Below, in pieces: positions 1 through 6,037 of a stretch of 11,674 nt of DNA. The stretch spans positions 1-11,674 of the forward strand of contig DKFH01000164.1 in assembly GCA_002452315.1 (NCBI GenBank), in the 5' to 3' direction. The position numbers and the translations under genes were made by a program. Numbering within the stretch: the first letter of the stretch is position 1; every line of letters begins with the position of its first letter. Origin of the DNA: Anaerolineaceae bacterium UBA6801. GTDB taxonomy: Bacteria > Chloroflexota > Anaerolineae > Anaerolineales > Anaerolineaceae. The notes under the pieces are model-generated. The model searched no databases, was not told the DNA's origin, and saw only the letters and a program-made list of their open reading frames with translations.

Positions 1-851
1 ACGCCGTACACCAGGGCGGTGCCTACTGCGGTGAACAGGTGGACGATGACCATGAAGATGATCGCCAGGGTAGCCCGTCTGACCCCCAAATTTTTAACCT
101 CCGCAGCCCGCCGGCTGAAGCGATCGACCTCGGCCTCCCTCTGACCGAAGAGTTTGACCAATAGCGCGCCGCCGATGTTGAGGGTTTCGTTCATGGTGGC
201 GTTCATGCGGGCGTTCATCTCCATCTGGCGGCGGGCAATATCGCGGAACACCCGGCCCAGGCGCCGCGCGGTGATGATGAACAGGGGCAGGATGACGATG
301 CCCATCAGCGTCAGCCGCCATTCGAGGGTCAGCATGACGGCCAGGGTGGCGACCACTTCGACCAAGCTGGTCACCAGGGTGACCAGGGTGCGGCTGATGG
401 CGGTTTGCGCGCCGATCACATCGTTGTTGAGCCGGCTGATCAGCTCGCCCAGCTGGGTGTGGGTGAAAAAGCGCAGCGACATGCGCTGGAGATGCTGATA
501 CAGTGAAACCCGCAGATCATAGATGACACCCTCGCCCACCTGGGCAACCAGGCGGCGGGTGATGATCTGGAAGAATCCGCTGATGATAGGCAGGATTAAT
601 AAGCCCATGGCAGCCAAGACCAGGCGTTGCAGGTCTTTTTCAGGAATGGCATAGTCAATCAGATGCCTGAGGATCAGGGGTGAGAGCAGCGCTACACCCG
701 TATAGGCAAGGATTGAGAGCAGGCTCCCAATCATCAGCCAGGCGTAGGGCTTGCCGTAGCCCAAAACACGCTTAACCAGCGCCCAGGAAAGGTGTGGTTT
801 TTCATCTGAGGCGTCAATATAACTGCGCCAATTTCGTCGTCGCATTGCCAA
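1..851 (-). CDS. ABC exporter, N-terminal membrane domain (partial)
   Basis: This reading frame is open from about 851 to the window edge and gives some 283 residues; the ATPase half lies outside. The protein is a type IV (exporter-fold) ABC transporter half with a fused membrane domain. Hydrophobic segments lie near residues 37-58, 75-98, 155-195 (two helices) and 263-280. Between them is the cytoplasmic-loop signature of the family: 'LRVSLYQHLQRMSLRFFTHT' followed by 'GELISRLNNDV', the usual coupling-helix region. Family members export lipids, drugs or peptides, and the substrate cannot be told from this half. For the start I prefer the TTG at 849-851, because AAGGA lies 10 nt upstream of it; the ATG at 843-845 is in frame two codons later but is 16 nt from that site. 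The gene follows the histidine kinase by about 110 bp on the same strand, so they may be co-transcribed. The family call is secure; the specificity is unknown. Confidence 0.88.
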   Translation of the reverse strand, partial: MAMRRRNWRSYIDASDEKPHLSWALVKRVLGYGKPYAWLMIGSLLSILAYTGVALLSPLILRHLIDYAIPEKDLQRLVLAAMGLLILPIISGFFQIITRRLVAQVGEGVIYDLRVSLYQHLQRMSLRFFTHTQLGELISRLNNDVIGAQTAISRTLVTLVTSLVEVVATLAVMLTLEWRLTLMGIVILPLFIITARRLGRVFRDIARRQMEMNARMNATMNETLNIGGALLVKLFGQREAEVDRFSRRAAEVKNLGVRRATLAIIFMVIVHLFTAVGTALVYG

Positions 852-961
852 GCCCGGTTGTTCCTTTCTATGTTTTCAGGTGAGTCATATCATTGCCCAC
901 AGCTTGTTGTGTGTTGGAGAAATCTTCGTGATGGCTTTCAATTTAGAGCAGGACGTGCCGG

Positions 962-2503
962 TCAGTCCCTGGGGAGTGAAAAACAGATCCTGGTGCCCTT
1001 TTCGGTTCTGGCATCCGCCCACATGCGCCCGCCATGCGCTTCAATGATGGCCCGTGCCAGGTAAAGCCCCAGCCCGGCGCCCTTGGTCTTGCGGCTGGCT
1101 TCCTGGGCCCGGTAGAAGCGGTCAAAGATGTGCGGCAGGTCGCCCGTGGCAATCCCTGGGCCTTCGTCTCGCACGCAGATCACCACCTGGTCGGGCAGGG
1201 TTTGACCGCCGATGCGGATTTCACCGCCCGGTGCGTACTTTATGGCGTTGGAGATCAGGTTGCTGAGCACCTGCTCGATGCGGGTCTCATCCGCCATCAC
1301 GATGGGAAAGTCCTGGGGAATATCGATGATGATGTGATGGTTTTCCGATTGCACCTGGAAGCGCTCAACCAGGCGGTGGGCCAGGTTGTAAAAGTTGACA
1401 TCGGCCTTTTCGAGCCGCATGCCGTTCATCTGCAGGCGGTTGGCTTCGAGCAGGTTTTCAATTAATTCCGTCAGGCGGTCAGCCTCTTCTTCGATCACCT
1501 GCAGGCTGCTGTCCATCACATTGCAATCCCACTCCACGTCGTCCCGGCGCAGGGTGCTGACATAGCCTTTGATCAATGCCACAGGGGTTTTTAGCTCGTG
1601 GCTGATGATGGAGACAAATTCGCTTTTTAATTCGTCGGCCTGCCTGAAGCGGGTGATGTCTCGCACCGTGGCGATGGTGTTGATCAGCACGCCATCCATG
1701 GAAAGCAGCGGCGCATAGGTGATGCCGACCGGCAGAGGAGGTTGTCCGCCCGGGCGTTCGATATCGCCCTCCACATACAGATGGGCTTGCGGCGAGAGTG
1801 GCCAGCCGCCCGCCTCGGCCTTCTCGAGGGTGATACCGTTGGGCGGTTTGGCCCAGCGGATCACGTCTCCGTGTTTCATCGTTTGCAGTTCGGCCTGCGA
1901 GAGGCCGTACATGCGGGCAAAGGCGGCATTGGTGCGTTCAATGGCGCGGTCGGGGCTGAGGATCAGGATCCCATCGGCAGCGGAATCGAGCATGGCATCC
2001 GTGCGCTGTTTTTCCCGGTTAACCTCGGTATACAGCCGGGCGTTGCGCACTGCGATGGCAGCCTGGTTGGCAAAACTCGACAGGAGCGAGCGGTCATTGG
2101 CCGAAAAGACGCCCCGGTAATTGCGGAAAATATAAATGAAGCCAATCACCTCACGCTGGGCAATGAGGGGTAGGCCGACGGCGGAGAGGTTGCCCATGCT
2201 GATCTGCTGGAGCAGGCGGTTGAGTTCGGTCAATTGCAGGTCGGATGGGTCCTGGGTGGGGGGGATTTTCTCCAGCCAGGCATCCAGGAAGCGCTGGATG
2301 GCATCCGGCAGCCCATCGGCGACGGCCAGGAACCAGCGCCCCTGGGGATTGCTCAGGGCGATAAAGCCGGCATGCCCGGCCAGCATTTCAATGGCATATT
2401 TGAGGATGCGGCTTAAGAGTTTGTCGAGGTCGAGCTCTTCAGTCAGGGCGCGCGAGATTTCCAGCAGGTAGTCCCGTTGCCGTACACGGATGTCAGGAAG
2501 CAT
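962..2503 (-). CDS. Soluble GAF-PAS sensor histidine kinase
   Basis: The protein has 513 residues and no membrane segment, so it is probably a cytoplasmic sensor kinase. In order I see a GAF-like domain (about 18-157), a PAS domain (about 169-290), a HisKA dimerisation domain with the H-box SHELKTP (phospho-acceptor His302), and a HATPase domain. The ATPase has an N-box 'NLISNAIKYAP' (Asn419), a G1 box 'RDEGPGI' (Asp446), an F-box 'IFDRFYRA' (459-466) and a G2 box 'GAGLGL' (475-480). All catalytic motifs look intact. The kinase should autophosphorylate on His302 and pass phosphate to a response regulator, but none is encoded in this window. The ATG at 2503 has no clear Shine-Dalgarno site, and a TAAAAT hexamer ends 6 nt before it, so the message may be leaderless. 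The signal sensed by GAF/PAS cannot be predicted. The ABC exporter gene follows about 110 bp downstream and is a possible target or partner. Confidence 0.95.
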   Translation of the reverse strand: MLPDIRVRQRDYLLEISRALTEELDLDKLLSRILKYAIEMLAGHAGFIALSNPQGRWFLAVADGLPDAIQRFLDAWLEKIPPTQDPSDLQLTELNRLLQQISMGNLSAVGLPLIAQREVIGFIYIFRNYRGVFSANDRSLLSSFANQAAIAVRNARLYTEVNREKQRTDAMLDSAADGILILSPDRAIERTNAAFARMYGLSQAELQTMKHGDVIRWAKPPNGITLEKAEAGGWPLSPQAHLYVEGDIERPGGQPPLPVGITYAPLLSMDGVLINTIATVRDITRFRQADELKSEFVSIISHELKTPVALIKGYVSTLRRDDVEWDCNVMDSSLQVIEEEADRLTELIENLLEANRLQMNGMRLEKADVNFYNLAHRLVERFQVQSENHHIIIDIPQDFPIVMADETRIEQVLSNLISNAIKYAPGGEIRIGGQTLPDQVVICVRDEGPGIATGDLPHIFDRFYRAQEASRKTKGAGLGLYLARAIIEAHGGRMWADARTEKGTRICFSLPRD

Positions 2504-2509
2504 AAGATC

Positions 2510-2517
2510 ATTTTATC
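2510..2517 (-). promoter_or_regulatory. Possible -10 box for the histidine kinase gene
   Basis: On the minus strand the sequence GATAAAAT lies at 2517-2510, and its TAAAAT core ends 6 nt before the kinase ATG. A transcription start at the usual 6-8 nt distance would fall on or next to the ATG, giving a leaderless mRNA. This would fit the lack of a Shine-Dalgarno site. The -35 region is poor (TGCTTT or CTGCTT at the right distance), so the call is weak. Confidence 0.3.
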
Positions 2518-2558
2518 GCAGAATTGGGGAAAAAGCAGGGAATGGTGAACAGGAATTT

Positions 2559-2766
2559 GGGCAATTGCAAAGTGTAATTAATCTTTGAAATATCGTAATT
2601 CGTGTGTTTTCCGACCCCATCCCCTGCCTTGAACGAAGTAAAACCCCTGAAGCGAAGCGGAAGTAGGCTCCCCTCATCGAGTGGAAAGGTACCCGGAGGG
2701 CGGGAAGGGGTGTTTACAATGTGAAGATCGTTGAGACAATAAGAATGTTTGACTTTGCAATTGCCC
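2559..2766. repeat. 208-bp inverted-repeat element, MITE-like
   Basis: GGGCAATTGCAAAGT at 2559-2573 is repeated exactly, in inverted orientation, at 2752-2766. Inside it a second, imperfect inverted pair (about 2614-2628 and 2699-2713, C-rich ACCCC...CCTGCC against GGCGGG..GGGGTGT) brackets a GC-rich core. No coding frame is evident. Terminal inverted repeats, small size and lack of coding capacity fit a miniature non-autonomous transposable element. I see no convincing target-site duplication at its ends. It could instead be a REP-like structured repeat or part of a transcription-termination region after the ECF/MTA operon. Confidence 0.5.
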
Positions 2767-2780
2767 TGAGTGAAGGGTGA

Positions 2781-2837
2781 ATCAGGTATTGGGTATCAGG
2801 AATTAGGCAATCAGGAATTGGGTATCAGGTATTGGGC
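2781..2837. repeat. Four tandem copies of a 14-15 bp repeat
   Basis: Four units follow one another without gaps: ATCAGGTATTGGGT (2781-2794), ATCAGGAATTAGGCA (2795-2809), ATCAGGAATTGGGT (2810-2823) and ATCAGGTATTGGGC (2824-2837). They differ at a few positions only. A degenerate version of the same unit occurs at 9872-9907 in the same orientation. Such arrays are non-coding; any frame read through them gives only a low-complexity GIRYQELG-like peptide. The rest of the gene-free stretch 2504-2885 holds the inverted-repeat element, a short CAGCTTTAAGCTTTCAG stretch at 2855-2871 and no recognisable gene or strong terminator. Confidence 0.8.
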
Positions 2838-2885
2838 TTCGACCTTTGTTTTTACAGCTTTAAGCTTTCAGAGATCAACTATGAG

Positions 2886-4208
2886 CTACAGTGCTTTTAC
2901 CTCGCAGGCGATCCGATTGGCTTCCTCGCGAATGGCTTCCTCGTCCAGGGACAGCATCGCCCGGTCTTTCATCAACAGCCGGCCGGCCACCATCACATCC
3001 TGCACATCCCCGACCGATAAGGCATAAACCAGGTGTGAATACAGGTCATAACAGGGGGTCAGGTTCGCTGCCCCGAAGTCTATCACTGCTAAATCAGCGG
3101 ATTTACCGACCTCTAAAGAGCCAACCTGGTCTGCCAGCCCAACAGCCCGGGCGCCATCGATAGTCAGCATTGCAAATACCTTTTCCGCTGGCAGTACCTG
3201 CGGATTGCCGGTGATGCCCTTTTGCACCAGGGCTGCCAGCTGCGCTTCATGAAACAAGTCCAGGTCGTTATTGCTGGCTGCGCCGTCTGTGCCGATTCCC
3301 ACATTGACCCCCATCTCAACCATCGCCGCCACCCGAGCAATGCCCGAGGACAGCTTCAGGTTAGATGAAGGACAGTGCGCTACAGATGTGCCTGTTTCAG
3401 CTAATCGGGCTATTTCGTCATCGGTGAGGTGCACGCAATGCGCTAACAGCGTTTGTTCGCGTAATAAACCATACCCATCCAAAACCTCCAGCGGGCGTTT
3501 GCCGTGTCTTTCCTGCACCAAGGCCAGCTCGCCTTTGGATTCAGACGCATGGGTCACAAACATAAGCCCGTTGTCATGGACCAGTTGGGCCACATGTTCC
3601 AACGTGGGACCGCTGGTGGTATAGGCAGAATGCGCCTGAATGCACGGATGCACCAGAGGCACCTCCCGATAGGCATCCAGGTATTCTATGGCAATGGCCT
3701 GGTTGGTGTTGCGATAATCCTCAAAGCCTTCGATTTCTGCAAAACTGGGTCCTGTTACGATGCGAAAACCAGCCTCGCGGGCAGCTTCGGTCACATCCTG
3801 GTAATACCAGTACATATCTGCTGCACAGGTGGTGCCGCCGCGCATCATCTCCACCATCGCCAGCTGAGAGCCAAGCACCACTGTCTCGGGAGAAATCAGC
3901 TCGGCTTCCACCCGCCAGATTTTCGCCAGCCATTGTTCCAGGGGACAGTCATCGACCAAACCCCGCATAAGCGTCATCGCCCAATGCCCATGGACGTTGA
4001 CCAGACCCGGGATCACCACCCGCCCATTCAAATCAATCCGTTCTTGAGATTGATATTGTTGTGCTGCGGATTCAGCTGAACCCAACCAAACGATCTTCCC
4101 AACGTCAACGGCCATGGCAGCATCGGTTAAAATTTCCCGTCTGGCATTCATGGTGAGGATCGTGCCACCAGTCAGCAGGGTGTCCACAGGTTTGGGGGAT
4201 GTGTTCAT
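2886..4208 (-). CDS. mtaD: MtaD-type MTA/SAH/5'-deoxyadenosine deaminase
   Basis: This 440-residue amidohydrolase belongs to the family that deaminates 5'-substituted adenosines (5'-methylthioadenosine, S-adenosylhomocysteine, 5'-deoxyadenosine) to the matching inosines. Metal ligands are in place: His73-x-His75 (NVHGH), His220 in THASE and Asp308 in GTDGAASNND. Glu223 and His257 (LAHCVH) are the expected catalytic residues, and His193 (QAHSAYTT) fits the substrate-side histidine. The N- and C-terminal parts form the usual beta-sandwich (VIPGLVN near 65-71; GSLEVGKSADLAVID near 363-377). I start at the ATG at 4206-4208, which has AAGGAT 9 nt upstream. A GTG 51 nt earlier is in frame but lies inside a perfect hairpin. 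The gene is last in the ECF/MTA cluster, 80 bp behind the S component. Its neighbours make MTA or a 5'-deoxy analogue the likely substrate; guanine or chlorohydrolase-type substrates are less likely. Confidence 0.9.
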   Translation of the reverse strand: MNTSPKPVDTLLTGGTILTMNARREILTDAAMAVDVGKIVWLGSAESAAQQYQSQERIDLNGRVVIPGLVNVHGHWAMTLMRGLVDDCPLEQWLAKIWRVEAELISPETVVLGSQLAMVEMMRGGTTCAADMYWYYQDVTEAAREAGFRIVTGPSFAEIEGFEDYRNTNQAIAIEYLDAYREVPLVHPCIQAHSAYTTSGPTLEHVAQLVHDNGLMFVTHASESKGELALVQERHGKRPLEVLDGYGLLREQTLLAHCVHLTDDEIARLAETGTSVAHCPSSNLKLSSGIARVAAMVEMGVNVGIGTDGAASNNDLDLFHEAQLAALVQKGITGNPQVLPAEKVFAMLTIDGARAVGLADQVGSLEVGKSADLAVIDFGAANLTPCYDLYSHLVYALSVGDVQDVMVAGRLLMKDRAMLSLDEEAIREEANRIACEVKAL

Positions 4209-4232
4209 CTTGAATAAATCCTTATAAGAAAG

Positions 4233-4261
4233 AGGTGAGTGGCAGAACCAGCCACTCACCT
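4233..4261 (-). terminator. Perfect 11-bp hairpin between S component and mtaD
   Basis: AGGTGAGTGGC (4233-4243) and GCCACTCACCT (4251-4261) pair perfectly around a 7-nt loop. In the direction of transcription the stem is followed by CTTTCTTAT, a broken rather than pure U-tract, so it may be a leaky terminator or an mRNA-stabilising processing structure rather than a full stop. On the plus strand the stem is followed by TTTT. It would lower mtaD expression relative to upstream genes, or protect the upstream message from decay. Confidence 0.55.
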
Positions 4262-4288
4262 TTTAGGCCTAATTGGAAGCGTGAAAGA

Positions 4289-5122
4289 CTACTCTTCTTC
4301 CTCAACAAACTGCTCGCGGCCGGACAACATAAAGCTGGCCACGAGGATCATCAGCAGGAACGGGAGCACGGATAGCCACACCGCCACCTGCCCCTGCTCG
4401 CCGGTGAACCCATACAATTGCTGGCCGGCAACACCGACGGCCACCAACACGCCCACGATCAAGCCGCCCAGAGAACCCACGATCATCAGGATGGAGCCGA
4501 TGGTCTTGGCAAAGCCCTTGGCCACATCTTCTTCCGCCATGATGTCCGTCCAGATCAGGCCCCAGCGCTTGACCCGCGGGTAGAGCAAAACTAGCAGGAT
4601 TGGGCCCAGGACAAATGCAGCCGCGAAGTTGTTAATCGTGATGGTGATGGACAGGAAGGCAAATGGCACAATAGCCACAATATCAAGATACCAGGCAATG
4701 ATGATGCCACAGGCTGCAGACGAGACCAGAGCAACCAGCTCAAATGCAAGAACTTTCTTGAAATTGTTGGTGGTTTGGGACATATCATCCTTGGAAACCA
4801 GGCCGAAGGTGGCGCCCCACATTTTGTAGGGAATAAAGCCAAGGAAGAAGTTGCCCACAAAACCAAAGATGGAGCCAATCCCCAGGGTGCCGCCAAACAG
4901 GTCACCAATGAGGTTGCCAATGGCAGCGCCCCAGGCGCCTGCCGGGCCAAACAACAAACCGAACACGGGCGGGAAAACGTTCGCCGGGCGCACTTCTGTG
5001 ATGCCGGGGACGATCGGGATACCGCCTTTGAACACGATCAGGAATGCCGCATAAATGGCAGCCGAAAGTGCCACCAGGATGATCATCCGGGTGTTCTTCC
5101 ACATGCTTATAACTTCTTTCAT
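4289..5122 (-). CDS. ECF transporter S component with C-terminal extension
   Basis: This is a 277-residue integral membrane protein. Hydrophobic stretches lie near residues 12-31, 47-75, 82-103, 124-148, 150-180, 208-233 and 246-266. The first part (RPANVFPPVFGLLFGP, then GNLIGDLFGG) has the small-residue, glycine-rich character of ECF S components, the subunits that bind the transported vitamin or nucleoside-like ligand. EcfA and EcfT in the same cluster support this role. S components usually have about 170-200 residues and six helices. Here about 80 extra residues (from about 198) add two helices and an acidic tail (EQFVEEEE). The start ATG at 5120-5122 has AAGGAG 7 nt upstream. The gene stands between the phosphorylase and MtaD genes, so the ligand is probably an MTA-related compound, perhaps one of the 'methionine precursor' substrates predicted for some ECF systems. 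The S-component call is likely; the substrate is inferred from context only. Confidence 0.8.
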   Translation of the reverse strand: MKEVISMWKNTRMIILVALSAAIYAAFLIVFKGGIPIVPGITEVRPANVFPPVFGLLFGPAGAWGAAIGNLIGDLFGGTLGIGSIFGFVGNFFLGFIPYKMWGATFGLVSKDDMSQTTNNFKKVLAFELVALVSSAACGIIIAWYLDIVAIVPFAFLSITITINNFAAAFVLGPILLVLLYPRVKRWGLIWTDIMAEEDVAKGFAKTIGSILMIVGSLGGLIVGVLVAVGVAGQQLYGFTGEQGQVAVWLSVLPFLLMILVASFMLSGREQFVEEEE

Positions 5123-5238
5123 GATTTATCTCCTTAAACATAGTATGGATTAGATGAATAAAAGAACTTAATAAAGGCTTGTTTCGATGTTTCGAGAAGC
5201 TCCTCCTTTCTGTGATACTGATTGGTCAATTTAAAAGG

Positions 5239-6015
5239 CTAATGAGCAGGTTTTTGCATCATCATAACAGCCTTATCACAACCACAATCCAGAGATATAG
5301 GTTCTTTTAATGTATTAACCAAAAGCTGTGCTAAAAGTTGCCTGATTTCCATCATCTGGTCGCTGACAAAGGACATTTCCTCTTCCAGGCCAGCCGCCCA
5401 GTTGATTGAATAGGCGATGGCGGCGTAGTGCATGCCCAATTCCCGCGCCAAGACGACCTCCGGGATGCCAGTCATCCCGACCAGGTCGCCGCCCAACTGG
5501 GCGAACATGCGAATTTCTGCCGGGGATTCAAAGCGCGGCCCATTGGTAGCCACATAAACCGCTTCGGGATGCACTGCCAGGTTAAATTGCGGGGCTAAGG
5601 CTAACACCGTTTTTCGCAGTGCAGAACAGTAAGGCACATCCATGTTGGTATGGGCCAGGCCAGAATCGCCCCCATCATAAAACGAGAGCGCACGTCCGCT
5701 GGTGAAATCAAGAAAATCCGTCAGCAACGCCAAGCCCATCGGGGGGATGTCCCGACTGATCGAACCGACGGCATTGCTGGCCAAGATGCGCTTCACACCG
5801 AGTGAATGCAGCGCCTTCAGGTTTGCGCGATAGTTGATCTTGTGCGGTGGTGTGGTGTGTGATAAGCCATGCCGGGCCAGGAAAGCCAGCTCAAAATCGC
5901 CCTGCCTGCCGATATTGACCAGGGCCTGGCCGTAATCGGTCTCCACGATTTTTTGGACAAACTCAAACCCGGGGATCTCATAGATACCGGTACCGGTGAT
6001 AATTGCAGATTCCAA
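5239..6015 (-). CDS. Methylthioinosine/methylthioadenosine phosphorylase
   Basis: This 258-residue protein is a trimeric-type nucleoside phosphorylase of the MTAP/PNP family. It splits a nucleoside with phosphate into a free base and ribose-1-phosphate. Family motifs are FLARHG (45-50), HKINYRAN (58-65), ASNAVGS (79-85), NGPRFES (158-164) and MTGIPEVVLARE (181-192). The base-recognition segment reads SINWAAG, with Asn205 and Ala207 at the positions where human MTAP has Asp220 and Asp222. Asn there is the 6-oxopurine pattern of PNP (Asn243) and of Pseudomonas 5'-methylthioinosine phosphorylase. I therefore infer that it acts on methylthioinosine or 5'-deoxyinosine made by MtaD. The C-terminus has a Cys-Gly-Cys pair (244-246). 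The start is TTG (6013-6015), fixed by AAAGGAGT just upstream; the first in-frame Met lies far inside the protein. The gene begins 22 bp after the MtnA homologue ends. Confidence 0.9.
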   Translation of the reverse strand: MESAIITGTGIYEIPGFEFVQKIVETDYGQALVNIGRQGDFELAFLARHGLSHTTPPHKINYRANLKALHSLGVKRILASNAVGSISRDIPPMGLALLTDFLDFTSGRALSFYDGGDSGLAHTNMDVPYCSALRKTVLALAPQFNLAVHPEAVYVATNGPRFESPAEIRMFAQLGGDLVGMTGIPEVVLARELGMHYAAIAYSINWAAGLEEEMSFVSDQMMEIRQLLAQLLVNTLKEPISLDCGCDKAVMMMQKPAH

Positions 6016-6020
6016 GGCCG

Positions 6021-6028
6021 ACTCCTTT
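6021..6028 (-). promoter_or_regulatory. Shine-Dalgarno site fixing a TTG start
   Basis: AAAGGAGT (6028-6021, minus strand) ends 5 nt before the TTG at 6015-6013. It lies in the 22-bp gap after the MtnA homologue stops. There is no in-frame ATG nearby, so this site decides that the phosphorylase starts with TTG. Confidence 0.8.
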
Positions 6029-6037
6029 CAGATGACT

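Noticed and set aside
2781..2837. CRISPR array
   Set aside because: The 14-15 bp units are directly adjacent with no spacers, and no cas gene is present.
2770..3027. Plus-strand frame starting in the tandem repeat
   Set aside because: Its first part is translated repeat and the rest is antisense to the end of mtaD; it is not a gene.
3504..4079. Long plus-strand open frame opposite mtaD
   Set aside because: It lies entirely within the well-supported mtaD gene, has no recognisable domain and follows the codon pattern of the opposite strand. The same holds for other plus-strand frames, for example at 1034-1465, 5996-6541 and 8734-9180.
4206..4259. Longer mtaD start at the GTG 4257-4259
   Set aside because: The extra 17 residues would be encoded by the perfect hairpin and the Shine-Dalgarno region; the ATG at 4206-4208 has its own AAGGAT site and fits the family's N-terminus.
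5198..5211. Strong Shine-Dalgarno-like AGAAAGGAGGAGCTT between phosphorylase and S component
   Set aside because: No start codon with an open frame follows at a suitable distance, so I do not call a small gene here. The gap of 116 bp holds only this and the S component's own AAGGAG.
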